DNA of 33,488 nucleotides from an uncultured Collinsella sp. (GCA_947001705.1 CAMQHT010000026.1:1-33488), one strand, 5' to 3'; counted from the stretch's first letter, positions 14,501 to 23,199 are shown. The notes: generated from the letters alone by a model not told the origin. Program-made: numbers and translations.

Positions 14501-15142
14501 GACCGTGCCGCCGAGACGCGCGTGCCCATGGACGAGGCTGGCGATGATGCGGAGTCGGATGGCTCGGAGATGACGGATGCAGACGTGGCCGCCGTTGAGC
14601 CTGCCGGCAACCCCATGGCGCTGGGCTCGGCGTTCCATGCCGCCTGCCAGTGGCTGATCGAGATGGGTGCCGATGAGCTGCCCGCTGAGCGTGCCGATGC
14701 GCTAGCGCGTCTGTGGCGCCTGACGCCGGAGCAGCGCGAACGCTTCGACGTCGCCCTGGACCGCTGGCTCAAGTCGGCTGTTCGTGCCGACCTGCTCGCG
14801 TGGCCGTGCGTTCGTGCCGAGGTACCATTCTTCTCGCTGGGTTGCGAAGACGAGGACATTGCCCGCTACGGTGCATATGCCGAGGGCGCCATCGATGCAC
14901 TGGCCACCGACCCGGCCGATCCGTCGCGCGCGCTGGTCATCGACTACAAGACGGGTGGCACGCCGGACGAGACGCCGGAGGAGCTGCAGGAGAAACACGC
15001 CTTGCAGGCGCGCGTTTACGCCGACGTTCTGCACAAGGCGGGCTTTGAGGCCGTGACCGTCAAGTTCGTTCGCGTGGAGCAGGCGAATCCAACCATCTTC
15101 GTCGAACCCGCCGAGCCTCAGGTAGTCACCTACAACCTCTAG
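11516..15142 (+). CDS. addA: ATP-dependent helicase/nuclease subunit A (AddA)
   Basis: The 1208-residue protein is a UvrD-type superfamily 1A helicase with a C-terminal RecB-family nuclease, the motor subunit of AddAB. Motifs in order are the Walker A SAGAGSGKTFT (K31), DEFQD near residue 347 (motif II), VGDAQQSIYRFRGA (motif III), the VRNFRS segment, MTVHASKGLEYPVV and LYVAMTRARE (motifs V-VI). The nuclease then follows with GSAFHAACQW, EGAIDAL and VIDYKTGG (about 1140). Both nuclease sites of the AddAB complex therefore appear intact. The ribosome site AAGGAGG lies within the end of addB, and only three bases separate the two genes. The acidic segment around 995-1025 looks like a flexible linker. 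The long inverted repeat at 15180-15242 follows the gene in place of a standard terminator. Confidence 0.94.
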   Translation: MDLSTLMPQQLQVVKTLDRPLFVSAGAGSGKTFTLTRRIVYALSPESGPFVEHLDQVLAITFTKDAAAEIRDRVRRALIDEGMDEEALTVDDAWISTIHGMCSRILRAHALELGIDPEFTVLTDTDELMDQAVEHVLGRATAPDAASELAASLKALYAWYPMAGEGGQFGAGTTIKGLVRDLLELSSQLPGGMDDVCVARGQADTSALADAYRAALGASKATTEKAQVALEAIDAFEASGKTMADVARLMMSCSMPRASKMFPKENVELLKAEAADTFVNIVLACGDPALDALTGLARAVETEYRALKADQSALDNNDLLRMAYEALRDYPAIRAAYEGRFKMVMIDEFQDTDQMQVDLIRYLTGAGERALCTVGDAQQSIYRFRGAEVEVFRRQERKVGSSAAPETAAVSDVPAGELVKLVRNFRSHDEVLRYVARVFDGDTGGLMQGFLDLEPSDDREDKLKAKASRRQAVFVAGGSTQERTQAKARAIAERFRALADKEQPQGSMVLLLGRMTNADVYAQAFRDQGLDCVIAGGSVFAQAAEVQTVRALVCALANPADTAQGLMPLLASPMFALGAQEFLALATKLDSETGETSRRNIDAGIMSDFDVPGLQGLPLVTRAREVLRYALRRVGRDSFAAVARDAVNASGWFVRLAQRGPEGKAIAANVLKALDAVAEAEAEFGNSPRSIALAFDRFLAGKEAPGALNEEGDGAVRIMTVHASKGLEYPVVAVAECFGVRKSSGAAQMGRVDGGAQVVALPARFDGVKLADGTFVKGDDVKKQFEHAFKGKGTSLWLPPELMEDVCATGSPAEAFARLRNADLQLSLEERARLLYVAMTRARELVILAMDAGVSRGKVTAPTFDVETDLTYDVLRRILPTDSLDMPQLDSDRLVFDNSQPGDYELISLSDFTFGEQASEANASLDAEGRLVRGDVDVADNASRSTVPGPADPKADSFELVYPQAAGVRMGICPYPMRDSYSYSSIAAALHAEAEDRAAETRVPMDEAGDDAESDGSEMTDADVAAVEPAGNPMALGSAFHAACQWLIEMGADELPAERADALARLWRLTPEQRERFDVALDRWLKSAVRADLLAWPCVRAEVPFFSLGCEDEDIARYGAYAEGAIDALATDPADPSRALVIDYKTGGTPDETPEELQEKHALQARVYADVLHKAGFEAVTVKFVRVEQANPTIFVEPAEPQVVTYNL

Positions 15143-15179
15143 CTCAACCGGAGCTGCCCACGCCCCATCCCCCAATAAC

Positions 15180-15242
15180 TTGCGGTGGAATACGGACTGT
15201 TTTGGCCAAAAAAGCCGCCAAACAGTCCGCATTTCACCGCAA
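15180..15242. repeat. long inverted repeat (23-bp arms) between addA and dnaE
   Basis: The arm starting TTGCGGTGGAATACGG at 15180 is matched at 21 of 23 positions by the reverse complement of 15220-15242. The intervening bases add TTTTGGC and GCCGCCAAA, which extend the stem further. The element has no T-tract after it and resembles the repeat at 8200-8266 in size and design but not in sequence. Confidence 0.75.
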
Positions 15243-15298
15243 CTGCAAGAGGAGCCGTGTGGGTTTGGCTAGGTTCGGGTGCCGTCCGCGCCGTGCGG

Positions 15299-15304
15299 TA
15301 AAAT
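15299..15304 (+). promoter_or_regulatory. candidate dnaE -10 box
   Basis: TAAAAT lies 39 bases upstream of the dnaE start codon, directly after a GC-rich run. No convincing -35 sequence is seen at 16-18 bp spacing. The position fits a short leader. Confidence 0.4.
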
Positions 15305-15343
15305 CGTTCAGTCAGAACACGAACCCGCATCGGAGCTCATCAC

Positions 15344-18300
15344 ATGGCATTCGTCCATCTGCACAACCACACCGTTTTCTCCATGCTCGACGGCGCAACC
15401 CGTATCCAGGATATGGTCAATCGCGCCGTAGAGCTGGGCATGCCCGCCGTCGCCATTACCGACCACGGCTACATGTATGGCGTGCCCGACCTGGCGCTGG
15501 CCTGCGACGCCGTCAACCACAACACGCCTGAGTACAAAACCTGGAGCCACGACAAGGCCTTCTTGGAAAAGGATCGCCGCGACGAGCTGGTGGAGCCCGA
15601 TCCCGAGGAAAACCCGCGCGAGCATGCCCAGTATGTGAAGGACATGGCCATGTGGGACGAGAAGGGCAACATCGACGAGCTCAAGCCGCCTCTGGTCATC
15701 AAGCCCATCTTTGGCTGCGAGGTCTACTTTACGCCGGACGAGACCCTTGCTCGCGACCATAAGCCCGAGCTCTACCACATGATCCTTCTGGCCAAGGACC
15801 AGGAGGGCTACGTCAACCTGATGCAGACGGTCTCCGAGGCAGCCGTGCAGGGCTTTTACTACAAGCCCCGCGTGACGCTCGACAACCTGCGCCGCCACGC
15901 CAAGGGCATGATCTGCACCAGCGCCTGCATCGCGGGCATCATTCCCAAATACATCGACCGCGGTGACATGGAGGGCGCCATCAAGTGGGCCGAGACCTTC
16001 CGTGATACCTTCGAACCTGGCGACTTTTATATCGAGATCCAGGAACACGGCATCACCACCGACAACGGCCTGACCGATGAGCAGATGGACCGCACGCTCA
16101 TCGACATCGCCAAGCAGGTAGGCGTCAAGGTCATCGCCACCAACGACTTCCACTACCTGCGCCGCGAGGACGCTCCCGTGCAGGACGTCATCATGTGCAT
16201 CGGCATGAACGCCAAGGTCGACGACCCCAACCGCATGCGCATGACCGGCTCGGAGTTTTATATGAAGACCGAGGAGGAGATGCGGGCGATGTTCCCGTAT
16301 TGCCCCGAGGCCTGCGACAACACGCTCGAGATCGCCGACAAGTGCTACGTAGAGCTGGACTGGGACTCCATCATCCTGCCGCGCTTCCCGCTGCTCGACC
16401 CCGGCGAGACACACGAGAGCCAGTTCCGCCGCGAGTGCGAGAAGGGCCTGCGCCAGCACTATGGTGACGACTGGGCCACGCGCGAGATCGGTGGCGTCAA
16501 CATCAAAGAGCGCTTTGAGTACGAATACAAGGTCATTTGCGACAAGGGCTTTGCCGCCTACTTCCTCATCGTCGCCGAGTACGTGCAATGGGCCAAGGAC
16601 AACGGCATCGGCGTCGGCCCCGGCCGTGGCTCGGCCGCCGGCGCTATCGTCGCCTACGCCATGAACATCACCGCGTTCGACCCGCTCGAGAACGGCCTGA
16701 TGTTCGAGAGGTTCCTGTCCCCGCAGCGTACCGAGATGCCCGATATCGATATGGACTTCGACGATGAGCGGCGCCTCGAGGTCGTGGAGCACGTTCGCCA
16801 GCTCTACGGCCCCGAGAAGGTCACCCACGTCATCACCTACTCGACCATCAAGGCCAAGCAGGCCATCAACGACGCCGCGCGCGTCCTGGACTACCCGGTC
16901 TACATGGGTCAGCGCCTGTCCAAGATGGTCTCGAGCGACCCCAAGGTCAAACTCAAGCAGGTGCTCGACAAGCAACCCGGCAAAGAGGATCTGTTTAACC
17001 CCGACTTTGCCGAGGCCTATAAAAAGGATGACGACGCCCGCCGCATCATCGACACGGCGCTCTCGATTGAGGGCCTCACCCGTGGCGAGGGCGTGCACGC
17101 GTGCGCCGTTCTGATCTGCCGCGACCCCGTCAACGAGCATGTGCCCACCAAGCTCGACACCAAGGGCGGCGTCGAGATTACCCAGTACGAGGGCCATACC
17201 GTTGCCGACATGGGCCTGCTCAAGATGGACTTCTTGGGCCTGCGCACGCTGACGGTTATCTCCAAGGCCAAGGCAAACATCAAAAAGAACTTCGGCATCG
17301 ACATCAAAGAGGAAGAGATCCCCTTTGACGATCCCGAGATCTTTAAGCTCATGGGTTCCGGCCACACCGCCGGCGTCTTCCAGGTCGAGTCCGCCGGCAT
17401 GACGGCCACGATCAAGAACATGAAGCCCACCGAGTACAAGCACGTCGTGGCATTGATCGCTCTGTACCGCCCGGGCCCGCTGGGCGCCGGCATGGTTTCG
17501 TCCTACATCAACCGTATGAACGGCAAGGAGCCGGCCGTCTCCTACGACGACCGCCTGGACGACATCCTGGGCGAAACCTACGGCACCATGGTCTACCAGG
17601 AGCAGGTTATGCTCATCTCCGTCGAGATGTGCGGCTTCTCCAAGGGCGAATCGGACTCGCGTATCCGTAAGCCCGTGGCTAAGAAGAAAATCAAGCTGCT
17701 CACGTCGACGGTGCTCCACTGGGAGGATGGCTCGGACGAGACCACCTACGACCACTGGATGAACGGCGCTATCAAGAACAACTACACGCGCGAGGTCGCC
17801 CAGAAGATTTGGGACGATGTTCTCGAGTTCGCATCTTACGCCTTTAACAAGTCGCACTCCGCCGGCTACGCCATCCTGGTTATGCAGACGGCGTGGCTCA
17901 AGGCGCACTATCCGCACGAGTACATGGCGGCCGTTCTGACGTCCTATACGGGCAAGACCGACAAGATCGTGCACTACGTCTCGGCGTGCCGTCACGACGG
18001 CATCCCCGTGCTGTCGCCAGATGTCAACGAGTCCGGCACCGAGTTCACGGCTACCAAGGAGGGCGTGCGCTTTGGTCTGGCCGGCATCCGCGGCGTGGGC
18101 ACCGGCGTGGCACAGGCGATTATTGCCGAGCGCGAGGCGGGCGGCCCGTTTAAGACGCTGCACGACTTTGTCGAGCGCGTGGACTCGAGCCAGGCCAACC
18201 GTCGCGTGATCGAATCGCTCATCAAGGCAGGCGCCTTCGACTCCACGGGGTATCCGCGTCGCCAGATGATGCACTTTGTGGACAAGAACAACCCCGAGAA

Positions 18301-19147
18301 CATCATCGATGCCGCGGTGAAGCGCCAGAAGGATCGCGCGAGCGGCCAGACGTCGTTCTTCGATATGTTTGGCGACGTTGAGGGCTCGGGCTTTGAGGTG
18401 AGCGTGCCCGATCCGGATGGCCAGGAATGGGACCGCCACCTTAAGTTGAGTCAGGAGAAGGAGGTTCTGGGCATCTATGTCTCGGACCACCCGCTGCGCC
18501 CGTTTGAGTATGCACTAGCCAAGGCGCGTGACTTCTCGTTCTCGCAGATCGACACCGGCTACGAAGTTCAGAATCCTACGGGCGGCACCATCAACCAGGA
18601 AATTCCCGAGGGCAAGGCGCTGTGGTGGGCCGGCATGGTCTCGAGCGTGTCCAAGCGCGTGACCAAAAACGGTGACCCCATGGGCATCGTGCAGCTCGAG
18701 GACATGGAAGGCGAGGCCACCGTCGTCGTGTTCCCCAAGACCTACAAGGAGGCCGAGGGGTACCTGTACGGCGAGGTCGATCCCGAGACCGGCGCGCAGC
18801 TGTCCGATGCCTTTGTGCGCATTAAGGGCAAGCTCGAGCGCTCGGACCGCGGCGACCAGATCATCGCGCAGGAGATCGTGCCGCTCGAGCTCAACGAGGA
18901 GAACAACAAGCCCAAGGTGTTTGAGGTCATGGTGCCCAACAGCCGCTTTAGCCAGGGCAATATGGCGCGCCTGGCCACGGTGCTCACCGCTAACCCGGGC
19001 GGCGACCGCGTGGAGATCTTTATCGAGCAGGTGGACGGGCGCGTGCTGCGTGCCGAGGTACCTGCCAAGGTCAACGCGCGTTCGATTCCGCTGCTGGCCG
19101 AGGCCAAGGCCATTGTGGGTAACCAGGGCCGCGTGACGGTGATCTAA
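15344..19147 (+). CDS. dnaE: DNA polymerase III subunit alpha
   Basis: This is the replicative C-family polymerase, 1267 residues. An N-terminal PHP domain starts with HLHNHTVFSMLDG and TDHG (D40, H41), and the palm carries GPGRGSAAGAIVAY and the catalytic pair in PDIDMDFDDERR near residue 467. A third block, LLKMDFLGLRTL, follows, then a helix-hairpin-helix region (GLAGIRGVGTG) and a C-terminal OB fold (WWAGMVSS...TVVVFP). It is longer than typical DnaE. About 55 charged residues (58-118) are inserted in the PHP domain before PIFGCEVYF. A second insertion (about 783-803) follows the RIRKPVAKKK segment, where most DnaE proteins have LRKAMGKKK. The PHP metal ligands look largely kept, so proofreading there is possible. 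The SNF2 gene follows after 28 bases and is probably co-transcribed. Confidence 0.96.
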   Translation: MAFVHLHNHTVFSMLDGATRIQDMVNRAVELGMPAVAITDHGYMYGVPDLALACDAVNHNTPEYKTWSHDKAFLEKDRRDELVEPDPEENPREHAQYVKDMAMWDEKGNIDELKPPLVIKPIFGCEVYFTPDETLARDHKPELYHMILLAKDQEGYVNLMQTVSEAAVQGFYYKPRVTLDNLRRHAKGMICTSACIAGIIPKYIDRGDMEGAIKWAETFRDTFEPGDFYIEIQEHGITTDNGLTDEQMDRTLIDIAKQVGVKVIATNDFHYLRREDAPVQDVIMCIGMNAKVDDPNRMRMTGSEFYMKTEEEMRAMFPYCPEACDNTLEIADKCYVELDWDSIILPRFPLLDPGETHESQFRRECEKGLRQHYGDDWATREIGGVNIKERFEYEYKVICDKGFAAYFLIVAEYVQWAKDNGIGVGPGRGSAAGAIVAYAMNITAFDPLENGLMFERFLSPQRTEMPDIDMDFDDERRLEVVEHVRQLYGPEKVTHVITYSTIKAKQAINDAARVLDYPVYMGQRLSKMVSSDPKVKLKQVLDKQPGKEDLFNPDFAEAYKKDDDARRIIDTALSIEGLTRGEGVHACAVLICRDPVNEHVPTKLDTKGGVEITQYEGHTVADMGLLKMDFLGLRTLTVISKAKANIKKNFGIDIKEEEIPFDDPEIFKLMGSGHTAGVFQVESAGMTATIKNMKPTEYKHVVALIALYRPGPLGAGMVSSYINRMNGKEPAVSYDDRLDDILGETYGTMVYQEQVMLISVEMCGFSKGESDSRIRKPVAKKKIKLLTSTVLHWEDGSDETTYDHWMNGAIKNNYTREVAQKIWDDVLEFASYAFNKSHSAGYAILVMQTAWLKAHYPHEYMAAVLTSYTGKTDKIVHYVSACRHDGIPVLSPDVNESGTEFTATKEGVRFGLAGIRGVGTGVAQAIIAEREAGGPFKTLHDFVERVDSSQANRRVIESLIKAGAFDSTGYPRRQMMHFVDKNNPENIIDAAVKRQKDRASGQTSFFDMFGDVEGSGFEVSVPDPDGQEWDRHLKLSQEKEVLGIYVSDHPLRPFEYALAKARDFSFSQIDTGYEVQNPTGGTINQEIPEGKALWWAGMVSSVSKRVTKNGDPMGIVQLEDMEGEATVVVFPKTYKEAEGYLYGEVDPETGAQLSDAFVRIKGKLERSDRGDQIIAQEIVPLELNEENNKPKVFEVMVPNSRFSQGNMARLATVLTANPGGDRVEIFIEQVDGRVLRAEVPAKVNARSIPLLAEAKAIVGNQGRVTVI

Positions 19148-19175
19148 GCTACCCCGGGTGAGATTGGAGGAAGTG

Positions 19176-22100
19176 ATGGCGCAGGGGACGTTTGTGCAGG
19201 CGCTTCGCAAAGAGGCGGCGTTGAGCGGCACCTTTATGAAGGGCCGCTCGCTCATGCTCAACGGCGCCGTGCTGTCGATTGAGGACAGCGGCTCGCGCTT
19301 CTCCAAAAACGTGACGGTTGAGGGCTCGGTGCGCGGCTCGCGCGGCGACCTGTACAAGACGCACGTGGCGCTCGATATGGACGAGCACGAGGTTATCGAC
19401 TACGACTGCGACTGCCCCGCCGCATACCGCTATCCCGGTATGTGCAAGCACGCCATCGCCACAGCGCTGGCGTACCTGGACACCAGCGGCATTGAGCCTG
19501 TTGAGGGGCTGCGCACGCCGGTTCGCACGTTTACGGCGCAGCCGAAACAGCCCGCGCGCGCCGCGTCCGCCGCGCCGGCCGTCAACCCCAACTTTCCCTT
19601 CCCGGCGCCCGTCCCCACGAGCCCGAGCCTTGTGGCGGCGCTTTCCGATCTTTCGGACGCGCGCATGGATGAGCTGGCGAGCATGCGCCGCAAGCTTGCC
19701 GGTGCCGTTGATCCCGACGCTCCCAAAGCGGCGTTGGAGCCCTCGTTGGTGCCGTACTACAATCCGCTGTTCGCTGACCGCTTTAGCTGGGCGCTCGAGT
19801 TCCGCATTCGCTGTGGATCGGTGTCCTACGTGGTCAAGGACATCGACGGCATGGCCGATGCCTACGTGCGCGGCGGCACGTTCTCCTATGGCAAGAAGCT
19901 CACGTTTGTCCATTCACCTGAGGCCTTTGACGAAACATCGGCAAAGCTGCTCAACCTTGTTGCGACGACAGTTGCCTATCTCGATGACATCACAAGCTCG
20001 CGTTCGGCGTCGTACGACTTTGCCCGCAGCGGTTTTGTTGCCGAGCGTCAGTTGCCGCTGTCCGAGCATAGCATCGTATATGTGCTGGACCTGCTGCGCG
20101 GCCAGACCATCTCCTTTGAGCCCGCCTGGTCGCGGGGGATGACGACGCATCGCACCTACGACGTGGCGGTTGAGCTGTCTCCGCAAGGGGAGGACGGGGC
20201 ATCCGCTAAGCGCCCACCGCTGCTTGCCGCCAAAATCGCGCCGGCGGCTGGTGGTAGCTATGACCTGCGCCTGCCCGCCGATATGTACTGCTTTGCGTCG
20301 GGCGATGCCGCCTACTTGGTTGACACGCGCCGCGCGCGCCGTACCGACGCTGCATTTGCTCAGCATGCCGCACCTTTTTTGTCGCGCTTGCTGCCGTGCC
20401 GCACGCCCGCCCATATTGCCGCCGAGCAGGTGGGGGAGTTCTGCCGTATGGCGCTGCCCATTTTGCGCGACTATACCGACCTTACCGCGCCCGCTGCGCT
20501 CGATACCGTGGCGCCCGAGCCGAGCTTTGCCATGGCAATCGGCGTCGACGATGGGCTCGTGACCTGCAAGATTACGGTTACCTACGGTGACTGGTCGGCG
20601 GATCTCTTTGGCCTGGGCGCTCCGGGCAGCCCCTTCGAAGAGCAGCGCCCCGGTGTGCCACCCCGCGACGAGGTGGCGGAGTTTCGCGTTATGGATACGG
20701 CGGCCCTGTACTTCGATTTCTACGAGGGCGGTCTGGCGTTTGAGGAGCGCGATGACGCCCGCTTGTTCTGCCTGCTGACCGAGGGCCTGTCCGCCCTGTC
20801 CGAGCTGGGTGAGGTCATGCTTAGCGACCGTCTGCGCCAGATCTCGGTCCGCCCCGCGCCCAAGCTCTCGGTTCGTGCGACCGTTAAGAGCAATCTGCTC
20901 GATGTCGAGCTGGGCGCGAGCGGGCTTTCGGCCGCGGACCTTGCCGTCTATCTCGATTCGTACAAGCGCCATCAAACGTTTGCGCGCCTTACGTCCGGCG
21001 ACATCATTCGCCTGGACGAGGGGGCGCGCGCCGCGTTTGGCCTTGCCGAGGACCTGGGTGTCGATGCCGTCGACCTGCTCGACGGCGTGTCGCTTCCCGC
21101 GTCGAGTACCCTGTTCGTCGACAGCATGCTCGCACGCACGCCGGCGCTCGAGGCCGATCGCGACGCTGCGTTCCGCCGTACCGTCGAGCGCCTGGACACG
21201 CTCGGCAAGATGGACTTTACAGTGCCGGCATCGCTCAAGGCAACGATGCGCGGCTACCAGGTCGACGGATACCAGTGGCTCGGCTCGCTCGAACACCTGG
21301 GCCTTGGCGGCATCTTGGCCGACGACATGGGCCTGGGCAAAACGCTCCAGATGATTGCGCATATTCTGGCGCGCGTGGAGGCGGGGGACACCAAGCCCAC
21401 GCTCGTGGTATGCCCGGCCTCACTCGTGTACAACTGGACTGCCGAGCTGGAGCGCTTTGCCCCGTCGCTCGATGTGTGCGCCATTGTGGGCGCCAAGGCT
21501 CAACGCCGCGTGCAGATCGCCGGCGTGGCCGAGCATAGCGTGGTCGTGACGTCGTATGACCTTATGCGGCGCGATATCGACGAGTACGTCGAGCAGGATT
21601 TTGCCCGCGTGGTGCTCGATGAGGCACAGTACATTAAAAATCCGCTCACGCAGGTGGCGCGCGCCGCCAAGCGCCTGCCTGCCGGCGTGCGCTTTGCCCT
21701 GACGGGCACGCCCATCGAAAACCGCCTGTCCGAGCTCTGGAGCATCTTCGACTTTTTGATGCCGGGCCTTTTGGGGACGCGCGAGTCGTTTGCCAAGCGC
21801 TTTGAGAGCCCCGTCGAGCATGCCGAGGGCGATAGCGCCGCTCGCCTGCAGGCGCTCGTGTCGCCGTTTGTGCTGCGTCGCGTTAAGGAAGACGTGGTGG
21901 CCGACCTGCCCGAAAAGATCGAAGACACGGTGATGGCACAGCTTACCGGCGAGCAACGCAAGCTCTACCTGGCCAACCAGGACCGCATCGCCCAGCAGGT
22001 GCAGCACCGCGAGGCATCCGAGTTTAAAAAAGACAAGCTCAAAGTGCTCGCCGAGCTCACCAAGCTGCGCCAGATCTGCTGCGACCCGCGTTTACACTAC

Positions 22101-22640
22101 GAGGATTACAAGGCGGGGAGCGCCAAGCTCGATACGTGCATGGAGCTCGTGCACGGCGCACTCGACGGCGGGCATCGCATCCTGTTGTTCAGCCAGTTTA
22201 CGGGCATGCTCGATATCATCGGCAAGCGCTTGGCCAAGGAGGACATCGCCTTCCTTAAGCTCACGGGCGCTTCGTCTAAGGAGAGCCGCGCCAAGATGGT
22301 CGCGCAGTTCCAAGCGGGCGAGGTTCCGGTCTTTTTGATTTCGCTCAAGGCGGGCGGCGTGGGCCTCAACCTGACGGCGGCCGACGTGGTCATTCACTAC
22401 GACCCGTGGTGGAACGTGGCGGCGCAGGACCAAGCGACCGACCGCGCGCATCGTATTGGCCAGCAACATACCGTGACCGTGTACAAGCTCATCGCCAAGG
22501 ACACGATCGAGGAACGCATTATGCAGATGCAGGAGTCCAAGCGCGACCTGGTCAACAGCGTGCTTGGCGGCGACGGCATCTCGTCGGTGCTGTTTACCCG
22601 CGAAGATGTTCTGGCGCTGCTGGGCGGCGACGGGCGCTAA
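19176..22640 (+). CDS. SWIM zinc finger-SNF2 family helicase
   Basis: This 1154-residue protein is a bacterial Swi2/Snf2 ATPase with an N-terminal SWIM zinc finger. C78-x-C80...C90-x-H92 lie in CDCPAAYRYPGMCKH. The central part is the poorly conserved SNF2-associated region. The motor starts near residue 685 with MRGYQVDGYQWL, then DDMGLGKT (Walker A), DEAQYIKN (motif II), LTGTPIENRLSELWSIFDF, the C-terminal lobe LLFSQFTGMLDII and SLKAGGVGLNLT, and ends with DQATDRAHRIGQ. Bacterial members probably remodel protein-DNA or RNA-polymerase complexes, but their roles are not settled. The ATG at 19176 is preferred to the GTG at 19158 because GGAGG lies five bases upstream. Its place behind dnaE suggests a replication- or repair-linked job. 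No clear terminator follows. Confidence 0.93.
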   Translation: MAQGTFVQALRKEAALSGTFMKGRSLMLNGAVLSIEDSGSRFSKNVTVEGSVRGSRGDLYKTHVALDMDEHEVIDYDCDCPAAYRYPGMCKHAIATALAYLDTSGIEPVEGLRTPVRTFTAQPKQPARAASAAPAVNPNFPFPAPVPTSPSLVAALSDLSDARMDELASMRRKLAGAVDPDAPKAALEPSLVPYYNPLFADRFSWALEFRIRCGSVSYVVKDIDGMADAYVRGGTFSYGKKLTFVHSPEAFDETSAKLLNLVATTVAYLDDITSSRSASYDFARSGFVAERQLPLSEHSIVYVLDLLRGQTISFEPAWSRGMTTHRTYDVAVELSPQGEDGASAKRPPLLAAKIAPAAGGSYDLRLPADMYCFASGDAAYLVDTRRARRTDAAFAQHAAPFLSRLLPCRTPAHIAAEQVGEFCRMALPILRDYTDLTAPAALDTVAPEPSFAMAIGVDDGLVTCKITVTYGDWSADLFGLGAPGSPFEEQRPGVPPRDEVAEFRVMDTAALYFDFYEGGLAFEERDDARLFCLLTEGLSALSELGEVMLSDRLRQISVRPAPKLSVRATVKSNLLDVELGASGLSAADLAVYLDSYKRHQTFARLTSGDIIRLDEGARAAFGLAEDLGVDAVDLLDGVSLPASSTLFVDSMLARTPALEADRDAAFRRTVERLDTLGKMDFTVPASLKATMRGYQVDGYQWLGSLEHLGLGGILADDMGLGKTLQMIAHILARVEAGDTKPTLVVCPASLVYNWTAELERFAPSLDVCAIVGAKAQRRVQIAGVAEHSVVVTSYDLMRRDIDEYVEQDFARVVLDEAQYIKNPLTQVARAAKRLPAGVRFALTGTPIENRLSELWSIFDFLMPGLLGTRESFAKRFESPVEHAEGDSAARLQALVSPFVLRRVKEDVVADLPEKIEDTVMAQLTGEQRKLYLANQDRIAQQVQHREASEFKKDKLKVLAELTKLRQICCDPRLHYEDYKAGSAKLDTCMELVHGALDGGHRILLFSQFTGMLDIIGKRLAKEDIAFLKLTGASSKESRAKMVAQFQAGEVPVFLISLKAGGVGLNLTAADVVIHYDPWWNVAAQDQATDRAHRIGQQHTVTVYKLIAKDTIEERIMQMQESKRDLVNSVLGGDGISSVLFTREDVLALLGGDGR

Positions 22641-22790
22641 CCCGCTCGGGTGGGGCCGCCAGGGCGGATAGCGCACGCTGCCCCATCGTCCCCGCCCGTT
22701 ATGTGTTCATTTGCAATGCCGTGGATGGTTTGTCTGCCTTTGGGCATAAGAACCATCAAGAACATTGGCACGTCAGCAAAGGAGAACATC

Positions 22791-23153
22791 ATGGCGAAAT
22801 TCTTTAAGGACCCCGACGGTAAGCTCATTGCCGCCCTTGGCAACGACGTTGCAACCCCTGCCGGTTGCACGGAACTGACCGCAAACACCGAGGACGCGGC
22901 GCACGAGAAGCACGTGCCTGTTGTCGAGACCGAGCGCGACGGTCACGTGATTCGCGCACGCGTTGGCTCGGTCGAGCACCCCAGCCTGCCCGAGCACTAT
23001 ATTGAGTGGATCGCCCTTGAGGCCGAGGGCCGCTTAGAGGTCCATTACCTTGAGCCCGGCATGAAGCCCGCGACGTTTTTTGCCGGCGGTTCCAAGACCG
23101 GTACCGTCTATGCCTACTGCAACCTGCACGGGCTGTGGTCCGCGACGTTCTAG
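22791..23153 (+). CDS. superoxide reductase (desulfoferrodoxin family, class III-like)
   Basis: The 120-residue protein reduces superoxide to hydrogen peroxide at a non-haem iron site, the usual anaerobic alternative to superoxide dismutase. The active site is complete: E39-K40-H41 in EKHVPVVE, H63 (VEHP), H69 (EHYIEW), C110 and H113 in CNLHGLW. The N-terminal segment (1-38) has the length of the desulfoferrodoxin rubredoxin-like domain but only one cysteine (C26), so the second iron centre is lost, as in Treponema-type class III enzymes. AAAGGAG lies eight bases upstream of the ATG. It appears to be a single-gene unit and may be followed by the terminator at 23200. The electron donor, usually rubredoxin, is not nearby. 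Confidence 0.93.
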   Translation: MAKFFKDPDGKLIAALGNDVATPAGCTELTANTEDAAHEKHVPVVETERDGHVIRARVGSVEHPSLPEHYIEWIALEAEGRLEVHYLEPGMKPATFFAGGSKTGTVYAYCNLHGLWSATF

Positions 23154-23173
23154 GAGCGCGCCCCCGCTCGGGG

Positions 23174-23179
23174 TATCAT
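23174..23179 (+). promoter_or_regulatory. candidate -10 box for the NAD-synthetase-like gene
   Basis: TATCAT after a GC-rich run gives a possible start near 23186, upstream of the hairpin at 23200-23231. If this is the promoter of the next gene, that hairpin is in its leader. If not, the box is accidental and the hairpin only ends the superoxide reductase gene. Confidence 0.3.
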
Positions 23180-23199
23180 AGCTAGCATATGCACATGCG

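Noticed and set aside
17640..17780. Intein or frameshift in dnaE around the altered KPVAKKK segment
   Set aside because: The insertion is only about 20 residues, the frame is continuous, and no splicing motifs are present.
15308..18490. Very long open frame on the minus strand opposite dnaE
   Set aside because: It is a mirror of the GC-rich codon use of dnaE: Leu/Val/Gly/His-rich low-complexity protein, no motifs, no ribosome site, and it covers the catalytic region of a clear gene.
22641..22790. Terminator after the SNF2 gene (TGGGGC/GCCCCA)
   Set aside because: Only a 6-bp stem with a large loop and no T-run; transcription may continue or end by Rho.
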